Part shown: one piece after another, positions 27,576-36,622 of the stretch
Layout: the number at the start of each line of letters is the position of its first letter
Numbering within the stretch: the stretch's first letter is position 1
NCBI GenBank assembly: GCA_963825615.1
Contig: CAWGTV010000001.1
Coordinates: 620,001 to 684,000 of the forward strand
Origin: JAHEDT01 sp963825615
GTDB taxonomy: Bacteria > Desulfobacterota > Desulfuromonadia > Desulfuromonadales > BM103
Direction: 5' to 3'
DNA length: 64,000 nucleotides
Position numbers and translations under genes: made by a program
Notes under the pieces: model-generated
Database searches by the model: none
Told to the model about the DNA's origin: nothing
Seen by the model: only the letters and a program-made list of their open reading frames with translations

Positions 27576-27604
27576 TTTCTACCACACCCCGCAGTGCGAG
27601 GCAA
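27576..27604 (-). promoter_or_regulatory. Putative sigma-70 promoter of the rpsF operon
   Basis: On the minus strand TTGCCT (27604-27599), 17 bases, then TAGAAA (27581-27576) lies 86 bases upstream of the rpsF ATG. The leader between them contains a hairpin (GAAGCAT with ATGCTTTC, about 27541-27561). Confidence 0.45.
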
Positions 27605-27678
27605 CGATTTTCATAAGAATCCGGTGAACATCAACCAGAATAGCGCAGCAGCTGACCTGTCACCCGAGTCCGGACGTT

Positions 27679-28773
27679 TCAGAGGTTAAATCGAAAGTGC
27701 ATGACATCACCGTCATGAACCAGATATTCCTTGCCTTCCAGGCGCATCAAACCCATTTCCTTGGCGCCGGATTCACCTCTGGCCTTGATGTAATCAGCAT
27801 AACCGATGACTTCAGCGCGAATAAAACCTTTCTCGAAATCGGTATGTATCACTCCGGCGGCCTGGGGCGCCCGGACCCCGGCGCTGACGGTCCAGGCCCT
27901 GACTTCCTTGACCCCTGCGGTGAAGTAAGTGATCAGACCGAGCAACCGGTAGCCGGCATGAATCATCCGGTCGAGCCCTGCTTCGTCGAGGCTGAGTTCC
28001 TTTAGAAAATCGAACTGCTCGTCATCGGAAAGCTCGGCGATCTCAGCTTCGATTTTGCCGCAGATGATGACCAGCTCGGCACCTTCAACGGCTGCATGTG
28101 CCCTCAGCTGGGCGACAAAGGGGTGCGACCCTGCCAGGTCATTTTCTGCAACGTTGGCAACATAGAGAACCGGCTTTGCGGTGATCAGGCAGAGCTCGCG
28201 CAACAGGTTCCATTGCCCGGCGGCCAGGTCGGCATTGCGGGCGGGGCGACCGCTGTTGAGGCATTCCTGCACCTTCTCAAGCAGCGCCAACTCTTCCTGC
28301 ATCTTCTTGTCACCGCTTTTCGCCTGTTTGCTGACGCGACTGATCCGCTTGTCTACCGTGTCCAGATCGGCCAGGTTGAGTTCTGTCTGGATCACTTCGA
28401 CATCACGCAGCGGATCAATGCTGCCATCGACATGCACGACTTTATCATCATCGAAACAGCGCACGATGTGGGCGATGGCGTCGACCTGGCGGATATGGCC
28501 AAGGAACTGGTTGCCAAGGCCCTCGCCACGACTGGCGCCCTTAACGAGACCGGCGATGTCGACAAATTCCATGGCCGTCGGCAAAACCTGCTGCGGCTTG
28601 ACAATCTCAGCCAGCTCGTCGAGACGTGCGTCGGGCACCGCAACAATCCCGACATTCGGCTCGATGGTGCAGAAAGGGTAATTGGCCGACTCCGCACCGG
28701 CAGAGGTGATGGCGTTGAAAATGGTCGACTTGCCGACATTGGGCAGGCCGACGATACCGCATTTGAATCCCAT
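27679..28773 (-). CDS. ychF: Ribosome-binding ATPase YchF (OBG-family P-loop)
   Basis: Universally conserved P-loop ATPase that associates with ribosomes and stress responses. 364 residues from ATG 28773 (MGFKCGIVGLPNVGKST); frames upstream run through the hppA terminator and are rejected. The P-loop is GLPNVGKST and G3 is DIAGLVKGASRGEGLGN. The TGS domain is C-terminal, ending DGDVMHFRFNL as usual. It follows hppA and its terminator, so it probably has its own promoter. Confidence 0.96.
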   Translation of the reverse strand: MGFKCGIVGLPNVGKSTIFNAITSAGAESANYPFCTIEPNVGIVAVPDARLDELAEIVKPQQVLPTAMEFVDIAGLVKGASRGEGLGNQFLGHIRQVDAIAHIVRCFDDDKVVHVDGSIDPLRDVEVIQTELNLADLDTVDKRISRVSKQAKSGDKKMQEELALLEKVQECLNSGRPARNADLAAGQWNLLRELCLITAKPVLYVANVAENDLAGSHPFVAQLRAHAAVEGAELVIICGKIEAEIAELSDDEQFDFLKELSLDEAGLDRMIHAGYRLLGLITYFTAGVKEVRAWTVSAGVRAPQAAGVIHTDFEKGFIRAEVIGYADYIKARGESGAKEMGLMRLEGKEYLVHDGDVMHFRFNL

Positions 28774-28796
28774 GACCGTTTCATCCATTAAAGAAC

Positions 28797-28822
28797 GATA
28801 GCCGGGGAAAACCCCGGCTATC
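28797..28822 (-). terminator. Hairpin terminator after hppA
   Basis: GATAGCCGGGG (28797-28807) pairs perfectly with 28812-28822 around AAAA. On the minus strand it follows the hppA stop by about 30 bases and leads into GTTCTTTAA, a short U-rich stretch. Confidence 0.7.
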
Positions 28823-28852
28823 GATTGGTGCACTATTATCTGCCAACCTCGA

Positions 28853-30862
28853 TCAGACCAGCAGGGGAGCAATCACCAGCGCAACAACGCTCATCAACTT
28901 GATGAGGATGTTCATGGCCGGGCCGGAAGTGTCCTTGAAGGGGTCGCCGACGGTGTCGCCGATAACCGCAGCAGCATGCGCGCTGCCGCCTTTCTTTTCA
29001 CCCTCAAGCTTACCCTGTTCGATGAACTTCTTGGCGTTGTCCCAAGCGCCGCCACCGTTGGACATCATCAGCGCCAGCAGCACGCCGGCCAGGGTGGCGC
29101 CGGCGAGCATGCCGCCGAGAGATTCTTTACCAAGAACGAAACCGACCAGAACCGGCGCAACGACAGCGATGACACCAGGCAGGACCATTTCACGCAGAGC
29201 CGCTTTGGCGGAGATATCAACACACTTCGCTGAATCAGGTTTAACCCCTTCCTTGCCTTCGAGAAGACCCGGGATTTCACGGAACTGGCGGCGAATTTCT
29301 TCGACCATCTGGCCAGCAGCACGTCCAACGCTGGTCATGGTCAATGCGCCGATAAAAAACGGCAGAGCGCCGCCAATGAGCAGGCCGATGACAACTTTTG
29401 GATCGATTAGATTGATACTTTCGAGCTTAACCGTCGTCGCGTATGCAGAGAAAAGAGCAAGAGCGGTCAACGCTGCGGAACCAATAGCGAAACCCTTGCC
29501 AATAGCGGCAGTGGTATTGCCGATGGAGTCGAGACCGTCTGTAATCTTACGCACATCAGGACCAAGACCGGCCATTTCGGAAATTCCGCCGGCATTGTCG
29601 GCAATCGGACCGTAGGCATCAACTGTCATGGTGACACCAACCGTAGCCAGCATCCCAACGGCCGCAATTCCAATGCCGTAGAGACCGGCAAAATTATTGG
29701 CCACAGCAATGGCAACGCAGATAATCAGGATCGGAGCCGCACAGCTTTCGAGACCGACAGCAAGGCCTGTGATTATATTTGTCGCCGGGCCGGTTTTACT
29801 TGCTTCAGCAATACGGAAAACCGGTTTATGTGCCGTGTAGTATTCCGTGATCTGGCCAATCGCCACACCAGCCAGACAACCGATCAAAACAGCCAGGAAA
29901 ACGCCAAACGTGAGGCCCATGCCCCAAATAACCAGGATCGAAGCCACCAGGAAACCACCGGCAGCAACAAAAGTTGTGTAATGCAACGCCTTGGCTGGAT
30001 CTTGGTTGCAAAGCATTTTCATCGACCAGATGCCGACAAAGGAGAAGAGCAGACCGACTACGGCCAAAGCAATCGGCAGGTACATGGCCGCCGCTTGGAC
30101 ACCTTCACCTGTACCCAGCTTAGCGAGCAGTTCAGGACTAGCTGCGGCAGCAATAGCGATCGTTGCGATGATTGAGCCAACATAGGATTCAAAGATGTCA
30201 GCGCCCATCCCAGCAGTGTCACCGACACAGTCGCCGACGTTATCAGCAATAACGCCCGGGTTACGTGGGTCATCTTCAGGGATTCCTGCTTCCACCTTAC
30301 CGACCAGGTCAGCACCAACGTCAGCAGCCTTGGTGTAGATACCACCACCAACGCGGGCGAACAGTGCGATGGACGAAGCGCCCATAGCGAAACCGTTTAT
30401 ATATTGAACCGTTTTGGGATCTCCGCCGTAAGCCATGTAGGCAATACCGACACCAACCAGGCCCAGAGAGGCAACGGCAAGGCCCATGACTGCGCCACCA
30501 TTGAAGGACACCATGAGGGCTTCAGCCTGGCCCGACTTGCGAGCAGCTTCGCAGGTCCGAACGTTGGCCCGGGTAGCCGCCTTCATGCCGATGAAACCAC
30601 AGGTCATGGAACAAAGCGCACCACCAAGAAAAGCTAAGGCGGTCTGATAGTTCATCGCGATTGAAATGATCACAAAGACCAAAGTGATAAAGACGGCCAG
30701 GACCCGATATTCACGGCCAAGAAACGCCATGGCGCCGTTATGGATCTCCTCGGAGATGTCTCTCATCTTGTCGTTACCGACCGGGTAGCCTTTGACCTTG
30801 TTGTACAGGACAATGGCTATCACGAAACCGATGACGCCTAAAACTGGTGCTAAAGCTTGCAT
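28853..30862 (-). CDS. hppA: Membrane-bound ion-pumping pyrophosphatase, K+-dependent type
   Basis: Hydrolyses cytosolic pyrophosphate and pumps H+ and/or Na+ across the inner membrane. 669 residues, with about 16 membrane segments. Substrate-binding DDPRNPGVIADNVGDCVGD and the C-terminal GDTVGDPFKDTSGPAMNILI are intact. GNTTAAIGKG places Ala (not Lys) at the site that separates K+-dependent from K+-independent enzymes, so it should require K+. Which ion it pumps cannot be decided by eye. It recycles energy from PPi made by biosynthesis, fitting an anaerobe with a tight energy budget. ATG 30862 follows AAGGGAGA; pth lies 30 bases upstream. Confidence 0.96.
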   Translation of the reverse strand: MQALAPVLGVIGFVIAIVLYNKVKGYPVGNDKMRDISEEIHNGAMAFLGREYRVLAVFITLVFVIISIAMNYQTALAFLGGALCSMTCGFIGMKAATRANVRTCEAARKSGQAEALMVSFNGGAVMGLAVASLGLVGVGIAYMAYGGDPKTVQYINGFAMGASSIALFARVGGGIYTKAADVGADLVGKVEAGIPEDDPRNPGVIADNVGDCVGDTAGMGADIFESYVGSIIATIAIAAAASPELLAKLGTGEGVQAAAMYLPIALAVVGLLFSFVGIWSMKMLCNQDPAKALHYTTFVAAGGFLVASILVIWGMGLTFGVFLAVLIGCLAGVAIGQITEYYTAHKPVFRIAEASKTGPATNIITGLAVGLESCAAPILIICVAIAVANNFAGLYGIGIAAVGMLATVGVTMTVDAYGPIADNAGGISEMAGLGPDVRKITDGLDSIGNTTAAIGKGFAIGSAALTALALFSAYATTVKLESINLIDPKVVIGLLIGGALPFFIGALTMTSVGRAAGQMVEEIRRQFREIPGLLEGKEGVKPDSAKCVDISAKAALREMVLPGVIAVVAPVLVGFVLGKESLGGMLAGATLAGVLLALMMSNGGGAWDNAKKFIEQGKLEGEKKGGSAHAAAVIGDTVGDPFKDTSGPAMNILIKLMSVVALVIAPLLV

Positions 30863-30891
30863 GTCTGTCTCCCTTTAACCTTTCTTGCGTT

Positions 30892-31470
30892 TTATTTTGT
30901 CAACAAATCACGATTATTATATCTGCTCATAGCGTCCTGCACCCCGTTGCGAATAAGGTCTTCCAGGGCATCGGTCGCCGTTTCTAGATATTTTGCCAAC
31001 AAGACTCGTTCGGCGGCATTGAAGCGGCTCAAAACATGTGCGGAGACATCGCCACCCTCTGGTGGACGGCCAATGCCCATACGCAGCCGCTGATATCCCG
31101 TATCACCAAGTTCAGCACCAATGCTGCGCAGACCGTTATGTCCTCCATGTCCGCCATCGACCTTGATGCGCAGGCAACCGAAGGCCAGGTCAATATCATC
31201 GTGAACCACAATCAAATCCCCCGGTGCAACACCGAGGGATTGACAGGCAGAGGCAACGCTTGTGCCACTGCGGTTCATATATGTCTGCGGCAAGAGGATG
31301 GTGGCCTCTTCGCCAGCCACGCGCCCGACACCGTAATGGCCTTGATAGCCTTTGCGCTTGAGGGCGACCCCGTTCCGTTCTGCCAAACGGGACGCGACCA
31401 TGAAACCGATATTGTGGCGAGTTTCGGCATATTCAATGCCGGGGTTGCCCAACCCTACGAGCAGCTTCAA
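30892..31470 (-). CDS. pth: Peptidyl-tRNA hydrolase
   Basis: Releases tRNA from prematurely dropped peptidyl-tRNA. 192 residues starting MKLLVGLGNPGIEYAETRHN, with catalytic His20 in the ETRHN segment and Asn10 in GLGNPG. Further marks are PQTYMNRSGTSV, HDDIDLAFG (catalytic Asp) and GGHGGHNGLRSI. It lies 11 bases after the rplY stop, the standard rplY-pth pair. Confidence 0.97.
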   Translation of the reverse strand: MKLLVGLGNPGIEYAETRHNIGFMVASRLAERNGVALKRKGYQGHYGVGRVAGEEATILLPQTYMNRSGTSVASACQSLGVAPGDLIVVHDDIDLAFGCLRIKVDGGHGGHNGLRSIGAELGDTGYQRLRMGIGRPPEGGDVSAHVLSRFNAAERVLLAKYLETATDALEDLIRNGVQDAMSRYNNRDLLTK

Positions 31471-31481
31471 AAGCGACCTGC

Positions 31482-32118
31482 CTAGTCTTCTTCTGTTTCT
31501 TCCGCCTCGGCTACAACCTCTCCGACCTCTTCGCCCTCTTCAGCCTCAACCTCTTCCACTTTACGAGCCATGATGGTCAGGACCGTGAAGTTGAGGTCTT
31601 GAGGGATCTCGACCTCTTCCGGCAGGGTGACGTCCGCGAGGTGGACGACATCGCCGATTTTCAGCGCCGTCACATCGATCTCAATTGCAGTCGGGATATC
31701 GCGTCGGCAGGCAGAGGACTTCCAGCTCATGGCGAACCAGCTGCAAAGTCCCGCCCTCTTTCTCACCCAGCGATTTGCCGAGCGGGTGCACAGGCACCAT
31801 GACGGAGATCTTCTTGTTCAGGTCGATCGCCAGGAAATCGACATGCTGGACCTCACGACGAATCGAATCCAGCTGCATGTCTTTAAGGATAACGACCTTG
31901 CCGTCAAAGGCGCCGTCACCCTTGAGAGTGATCAGGGTGTTCCAACCAGCGTCAGTGGCAATCGCCTGCTTCAGGGCTTTCGGGTCGACCCGGAGATTGA
32001 GAGCATCCATCCCCTTGCCATAGACCACTGCCGGCACCAAGCCGTCACGGCGGACTTTTCGAGAGCCGCCCTTGCCGATGCGAACCCGCTGTTCTACGTT
32101 CAGTACCGATTTAGCCAT
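31482..32118 (-). CDS. rplY: 50S ribosomal protein L25/Ctc (one frame break)
   Basis: Binds 5S rRNA; the long form with a C-terminal beta domain is the Ctc/TL5 type. MAKSVLNVEQRVRIGKGGSR begins the N-domain, with GLVPAVVYGKG and LQHVDFLAID-like segments. The frame changes near 31708 (after LEVLCLPT) and continues DIPTAIEIDVTALKIGDVVH to an acidic tail (EEVEAEEGEEVGEVV). The length of 637 bases is one over a multiple of three, fitting one extra base in a 211-residue protein. It sits between prs and pth as in many bacteria. Confidence 0.88.
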
Positions 32119-32173
32119 TTATCTGTTCCTCCATCCTTGAAAACGTTGTGTAGGTATATTTTTCTGCAGCGAC

Positions 32174-33116
32174 TCAGACAAAGAGGGAACTGACAGATTC
32201 ATCACCATGGATACGGCGGATCGCCTCCGCCAACAGGTTAGCAACGGAAATAATCCGCAGCCGCGAGCAATGCTTGACCTTCTCTGCCGTCGGAATCGTA
32301 TTGCAGACCAGAACTTCTTTCAGTGAACTCTCGTTGATCCGGTTGAGCGCCGGGCCGGAGAGAACTGCGTGGGTGGCCGTAGCGTAAATATCACCGGCAC
32401 CATGCGCTTTGAGGGCTGCCGCCGCCTGGCAAAGGGTTCCGGCCGTGTCGATCATGTCGTCGACGATGATGCATGTACGGCCGTCAACATCGCCGATGAT
32501 ATGCATGACTTCAGAAACATTGGCGGCACTGCGGCGTTTGTCGATAATGGCCAGGCCGGCATTCAGGCGCTTGGCAAAAGCCCGGGCACGCTCGGTCCCC
32601 CCGGCATCAGGCGAGACAACGACCAGATCCCCGCTGAAGCGGGACTTGATGTCCTCAAGGACCACGGGTGCAGCATAGAGATGATCGACCGGAATATTGA
32701 AAAAGCCCTGGATCTGGCCGGCATGTAGGTCAACACAGAGAACTCGCTGGGCCCCCGCTGTTGTGATCAGGTCAGCAACCAGTTTGCTGGTGATCGGCGT
32801 CCGCGGCGCGACTTTGCGATCTTGACGAGCATAACCGAAATAAGGGATGACGGCGGTAATGCGGTCGGCCGACGCACGCTTGAGGGCATCGATCATAACC
32901 AGCAGTTCCATAATGTTCTGGTTAGCCGGTTGACAGGTCGGTTGAACGACGAAAACGTCGCGACCACGGACGTTCTCGTTCACTTCCACCATAATTTCGC
33001 CGTCGGAAAAGGTCTTGACAGTTGCTCTGGCCAATGGGACAGACAGGTGATCGCAGATTTCCTGCGCCAGGGCGGGGTTTGCATTGCCGGTAGAAGATCT
33101 TTAGTTCTTTAAGCAC
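32174..33116 (-). CDS. prs: Ribose-phosphate pyrophosphokinase (one frame break near the start)
   Basis: Makes PRPP for nucleotides, His, Trp and NAD. The main frame holds GNANPALAQEICDHLSVPLA, FSDGEIMVEVNENVRG and PYFGYARQDRK. It also holds the ribose-phosphate loop DLHAGQIQGFF and the PRPP loop IVDDMIDTAGTL. The expected first codons (GTG 33116, LKELKIF) are in another frame, and one extra base near 33092 (TTCTACCGGC) joins them. The interval of 943 bases is one over a multiple of three and gives the usual 313 residues. It lies downstream of tRNA-Gln and ispE and upstream of rplY. Confidence 0.9.
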
Positions 33117-33228
33117 AATAGATCACCTGTGTTTGGAAACTTCAGGCCATGTCTAATGCATGGCCTGTGCAACATGCGTAGATTTTCAAAACACCCGGGC
33201 ACTCTCCGGGCTTACAGATACTGACAAG

Positions 33229-33303
33229 TGGCAGGGGCGCCAGGGATCGAACCTGGGAATGCCGGAATCAAAATCCGGTGCCTTACCGCTTGGCGACGCC
33301 CCT
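33229..33303 (-). tRNA. tRNA-Gln (anticodon TTG)
   Basis: On the minus strand the gene begins AGGGGCGTCGCCAAGCGG. The anticodon stem-loop is CCGGATTTTGATTCCGG with TTG in the loop, the T arm is CCAGGTTCGATCCCTGG, and CCA is encoded. The 5' end overlaps the ispE stop codon by two bases. The ispE-tRNA-Gln-prs order is common in Deltaproteobacteria. Confidence 0.95.
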
Positions 33304-34177
33304 ATATCAACTTGTCAGTGAAGCAACAGTTACAACGGGTTGACCACTTCAACCCACCAGCCGGTTTCCGCAGACAAGAGTCTGTGCCGCCTGTCGCAGC
33401 GCGAAAGCGCTCTGCGAAGAGGCCAAATACAGTCGCCCCGCTGCCAGTCATGAGCGCGCCGTTGGCCCCGCAGGCAAGCAGACGTTCCTTGATAGTAGTG
33501 ATCACAGGATGACGTTGGCAGGTGACAACTTCAAGATCATTGTGCAGCAGGCGAACCAAAGCACTGATTCCCTCGGGAAACCTCGGAATTCTAGCGACAG
33601 GTCTCGGGCGTGTCAACCCCAAATTTTGGAAAACCCAAGCCGTGGAAACGGCAATGCCCGGGTTGACCAGAACCAGAGTTACCGGCGGCAAACCCGGCCA
33701 GGCTTCAAACCGGTCGCCAATCCCGGTTGCCCAGGCGGTCTGCCGGTAAAGGAAGAATGGCACGTCGGCACCTAAACCGCGCCCCAAAGCCATCAATTCA
33801 GCACGCGGCAAATCAAGGCCAAGTAGCTCATTGAGCGCCTCCAGGACCGCCGCGGCATCTGATGAACCGCCGCCGAGACCGGCAGCGACGGGGATATTTT
33901 TGTCTACCCGGATCGAGACCCCGCACTTCATGCCAACGTGCGACAACAGCAAGCGTGCTGCTCTTTCGACAATATTCTGTTCGCCGCGCGGCAGGTCAAG
34001 ACCCGGGCAGGAAACGGTAACATCATGACCGGCAACCATCTCTACCTCAAGCCGGTCGAACAGGGCAATTCGCTGCATGAGCATTGCCAGTTCATGATAG
34101 TTATCGGGGCGCCGGCCAAGGACATGTAGGCATAGATTCACCTTGGCCGGTGCGAACACCGTTTTTATCGCGTTCAT
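33302..34177 (-). CDS. ispE: 4-diphosphocytidyl-2-C-methyl-D-erythritol kinase
   Basis: GHMP-family kinase of the MEP isoprenoid pathway. 291 residues. It has FAPAKVNLCLHVLGRRPDNYHE at the N-terminus, the ATP loop PVAAGLGGGSSDAAAVL and GLGADVPFFL. The third GHMP motif is LMTGSGATVFGLF. The C-terminal tail after FRAATGG is Cys-containing and slightly longer than usual (CNCCFTDKLI). Its TAG stop overlaps the 5' end of tRNA-Gln. It faces the 0.8-kb dctP upstream region, so its promoter lies in the same gap. Confidence 0.96.
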   Translation of the reverse strand: MNAIKTVFAPAKVNLCLHVLGRRPDNYHELAMLMQRIALFDRLEVEMVAGHDVTVSCPGLDLPRGEQNIVERAARLLLSHVGMKCGVSIRVDKNIPVAAGLGGGSSDAAAVLEALNELLGLDLPRAELMALGRGLGADVPFFLYRQTAWATGIGDRFEAWPGLPPVTLVLVNPGIAVSTAWVFQNLGLTRPRPVARIPRFPEGISALVRLLHNDLEVVTCQRHPVITTIKERLLACGANGALMTGSGATVFGLFAERFRAATGGTDSCLRKPAGGLKWSTRCNCCFTDKLI

Positions 34178-34379
34178 AACGGTTGCAACCTAACTAGAAT
34201 TATCGGACCCTGTTTGCATCATAACGACTAAGGCACCTGCAGCGTCAAGCAGAAACATGCGACATCGCCTGCAAGCTCGATAAGGTCGGTCCAAAGAACT
34301 CGAAAGAGCTAGCTTGAGCAGATTCGCGGCAGGCACGGATAACTTTGTTTTAACGTCAAAAGCACCCCGAACAGCTGGT

Positions 34380-34423
34380 GGCTAATTTCAGCCACATGAG
34401 CAAGCGAACGGCCAAATTCAGCC
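34380..34423. promoter_or_regulatory. Paired GGCYAAWTTCAGCC elements, candidate activator-binding sites
   Basis: GGCTAATTTCAGCC (34380-34393) and GGCCAAATTCAGCC (34410-34423) are 30 bases apart start to start, close to three helical turns, and each is nearly palindromic (GGCT/AGCC). They lie about 365-400 bases upstream of the sigma-54 promoter, within the range used by enhancer-binding proteins such as DctD. Function inferred. Confidence 0.4.
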
Positions 34424-34462
34424 AAAATCTGACCGCACCCATGACTGTCGCACGCCTACAGC

Positions 34463-34488
34463 AACCATTCTGCAATTATAGAATGGTT
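34463..34488. other. Perfect inverted repeat AACCATTCT/AGAATGGTT
   Basis: Two exact 9-bp arms (34463-34471, 34480-34488) flank an 8-base AT-rich centre and are followed by TTATATAAAC. This could be an operator, or a weak terminator reading rightward. Confidence 0.5.
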
Positions 34489-34785
34489 TTATATAAACTT
34501 CTTTGACAGGCCTCTTCCCCGGCAGCATTGAAAGTCTCTGCGCCATGCAATTTTAATCACATAGTTTCAACGGTTTAGAAAAAAATTCAGCCTCTGTCAG
34601 AGTCGTTTTTACGGTTCCAGCATGGGCTCGCAGTGGCAGCAAGATCGAGTTTCCATCGTTAACGGCCACAGCTAAAATCGAGAAAATTTTATATCGTCAA
34701 AGCAGCCACAAATACCTGACTTTTCATGGTAATTCTCCATTAAAAATCATTTTTTCAAAATTCTGTTTTATATCAAGCAATCAAG

Positions 34786-34801
34786 TGGCACCTAATTTGC
34801 T
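34786..34801 (+). promoter_or_regulatory. Sigma-54 (-24/-12) promoter of dctPQM
   Basis: TGGCAC-N5-TTGCT at 34786-34801 matches the core consensus TGGCAC-N5-TTGC exactly, with GG and GC ten bases apart. It lies 181 bases upstream of dctP. C4-dicarboxylate TRAP operons in several proteobacteria are driven this way by an NtrC-type activator. No such activator gene is in the window. Confidence 0.75.
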
Positions 34802-34981
34802 CATATACTTCTGTTAGCTCGAAAACAGCGCTTGCTGCAAGTGCAGTGACCGAGCGGGCAGAGTTCACCCGCTTTCATGTTGAACCCGGCCGCATTGAGG
34901 CAGCATAGACAATCAATCTTGAAGTGTTGCTTTGGTGGCAACATAGAACAAACCCTTTAATGTATGTAAGGAGTCTCAAAA

Positions 34982-35977
34982 ATGGCAAAGAACAAGATCC
35001 TGCTGGTAAGTCTGATGCTCGCGGTGACTTTCGTCGCTTCGGCAACGGTCGCAATGGCCGCCCCCATCGTCATCAAGTTCTCTCATGTTGTTGCCGAGAA
35101 CACCCCTAAAGGCCAGATGGCCAACAAGTTCAAAGAGCTGGTCGACCAACGCCTCGCCGGCAAGGTTGTCGTTGAAGTGTTCCCCAACTCCCAGCTGTTC
35201 GGTGACGACAAGGTGCTCGAAGCTATGGCCCTCGGCGATGTCCAGTTAGCGGCACCGTCGCTTTCCAAATTCGAGAAGTACACCCCCTCACTGCAGATTT
35301 TCGACCTGCCCTTCCTGTTCAAGGACATGGCTGCAGTGGAAAAATTCCAGCAGGGCCCGGTCGGCCAGGAAATGCTGTCCTCGATGGCGAGCAAGGGCTA
35401 CATCGGCCTCGGCTACCTGCATAACGGCATGAAGCAAATTTCTGCCAGCAATCCGTTGCGGGTTCCGGCTGACGCCAAGGGCAAGAAGTTCCGCATCATG
35501 ACCTCCGACGTCCTCGCCGCTCAGTACGAAGCCGTTGGTGCCATGCCGCTGAAGAAACCCTTCTCCGAGGTCTTCACCCTGCTGCAGACCAAGGCGATCG
35601 ACGGCCAGGAGAACACCTGGTCAAACATCTATTCCCAGAAATATTACGAAATTCAGCCTTACATCACCCAAACCGATCATGGCGTCCTTGATTACCTGAT
35701 CGTCACCTCCACCGAGTTCTGGATGGGCCTGCCTGACGACATCCGTGCCGAAGTCAAGAAGTGCCTTGACGAGGCGACCGCATTCGGCAACAAGGTCTCC
35801 GAAGACAAGGCCATCGAAGACCGTCAGAAGATCATCGATTCCAAGCGCACCGAAATCATCATGCTGACCGACGCCGAGCGTCAGCAGTGGGTCGAAGCGA
35901 TGAAGCCGGTCTGGAAACAGTTCGAGGAGAAAATCGGCGCAGACAAGATCGACGCCGCCGTCAAATCCAACATGTAA
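34982..35977 (+). CDS. dctP: TRAP transporter substrate-binding protein, DctP type
   Basis: Periplasmic receptor of a tripartite ATP-independent transporter, probably for C4-dicarboxylates. 331 residues. The signal peptide is cleaved about AMA/APIV (residues 26-27). The mature part starts VIKFSHVVAENTPKGQMANK, with QIFDLPFLFKDM and the arginine of KKFRIMTSDV expected to bind the substrate carboxylate. TKAIDGQENTWSNIYSQKYY follows. AAGGAG (34967-34972) precedes ATG 34982. First gene of dctPQM; a strong stem-loop follows it at 35994, which may stabilise the receptor mRNA. Confidence 0.95.
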   Translation: MAKNKILLVSLMLAVTFVASATVAMAAPIVIKFSHVVAENTPKGQMANKFKELVDQRLAGKVVVEVFPNSQLFGDDKVLEAMALGDVQLAAPSLSKFEKYTPSLQIFDLPFLFKDMAAVEKFQQGPVGQEMLSSMASKGYIGLGYLHNGMKQISASNPLRVPADAKGKKFRIMTSDVLAAQYEAVGAMPLKKPFSEVFTLLQTKAIDGQENTWSNIYSQKYYEIQPYITQTDHGVLDYLIVTSTEFWMGLPDDIRAEVKKCLDEATAFGNKVSEDKAIEDRQKIIDSKRTEIIMLTDAERQQWVEAMKPVWKQFEEKIGADKIDAAVKSNM

Positions 35978-35993
35978 AACGGCAGTCTCTCCA

Positions 35994-36026
35994 TTCGCGG
36001 GCTCCGGCAGTCAAGGGGCCCGCGAA
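35994..36026 (+). terminator. Intercistronic stem-loop after dctP
   Basis: TTCGCGGGCTCC (35994-36005) pairs with 36015-36026 with one G-T wobble. No U-run follows and dctQ starts 45 bases later. It is more likely an mRNA 3'-end stabiliser or partial terminator than a full stop. A matching arrangement follows the TAXI receptor at 39959. Confidence 0.65.
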
Positions 36027-36070
36027 GTTCAATCCAACTCAATCAGACTGTTTTCTCGTAAGGATGAACT

Positions 36071-36622
36071 ATGCTCGGGATGATTAACAAGCTGGAGGAG
36101 CTCATCATTTGCCTCCTTCTGGCAACCATGACCTTGCTGGTCTTTGTTGAAGTGGTGCTGCGCTTTGGCTTCGGCATCGGTTTGATGTGGTCCCAGGAAC
36201 TGACCCTGCACCTCTCGGCCTGGATGGTGCTGTTCGGCGTCTCTTACGGGATCAAGGTCGGTTCCCATATCGGCGTCGATGCCCTGGTCAAGATCATGCC
36301 GCCGACCCCACGCAAGGTGATCGGCTTTCTTGCTGTCAGCGCCTGCCTCGTCTATTGCGGCCTGTTTGCCAGCGGCGCCTGGGTCTATCTGAGCAAAATG
36401 CACAAGATCGGCATCGAGCTCGACGATATGCCGATACAGAAATGGGTTGCGCACAGCATCCTGCTGATCGGCATGATTTTGATGGCCATCCGCCTGCTCA
36501 TGCTCCTGCGGGGAATTATCACCGGCAAGAACGACGGCTTTCAGCTGGCCGACGAAGCCAAGGAGAGTCTGCATCTGGCCGAGGAAACCAAGGCCGCTTC
36601 CCGGGGAGGAGATTCAGCATGA
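36071..36622 (+). CDS. dctQ: TRAP transporter small membrane subunit
   Basis: Four-helix inner-membrane subunit of the TRAP complex. 183 residues with segments at about 10-32, 45-65, 85-110 and 128-150. The family motif MWSQELTLHLSAWMVLFGVS is present. The C-terminal 30 residues are charged and cytoplasmic. Its TGA overlaps the dctM ATG (ATGA), giving translational coupling. Confidence 0.94.
   Translation: MLGMINKLEELIICLLLATMTLLVFVEVVLRFGFGIGLMWSQELTLHLSAWMVLFGVSYGIKVGSHIGVDALVKIMPPTPRKVIGFLAVSACLVYCGLFASGAWVYLSKMHKIGIELDDMPIQKWVAHSILLIGMILMAIRLLMLLRGIITGKNDGFQLADEAKESLHLAEETKAASRGGDSA

Larger units (their letters stand above)
34178..34785. other. Long regulatory gap between ispE and the dctPQM genes
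   Basis: About 600 bases without a convincing gene. The right half is AT-rich. It contains a pair of similar 14-bp elements (34380-34423), a perfect 9-bp inverted repeat (34463-34488) and then the sigma-54-type promoter. I infer the upstream control region of the TRAP operon, plus the ispE promoter near 34190. Confidence 0.5.

Noticed and set aside
28774..28872. Longer ychF reading frame reaching into the hppA end
   Set aside because: It would translate the hppA terminator; MGFKCGIVGLPNVGKST at 28773 is the family start.
33092..33116. Shortened prs starting at an internal ATG/TTG
   Set aside because: The missing residues (GNANPALAQEIC) are encoded just upstream in a shifted frame, so a one-base error is more likely than a new start.
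36187..36618. Open frame upstream of dctM overlapping dctQ
   Set aside because: It is an out-of-frame reading of dctQ; dctM starts at the ATGA overlap at 36619.
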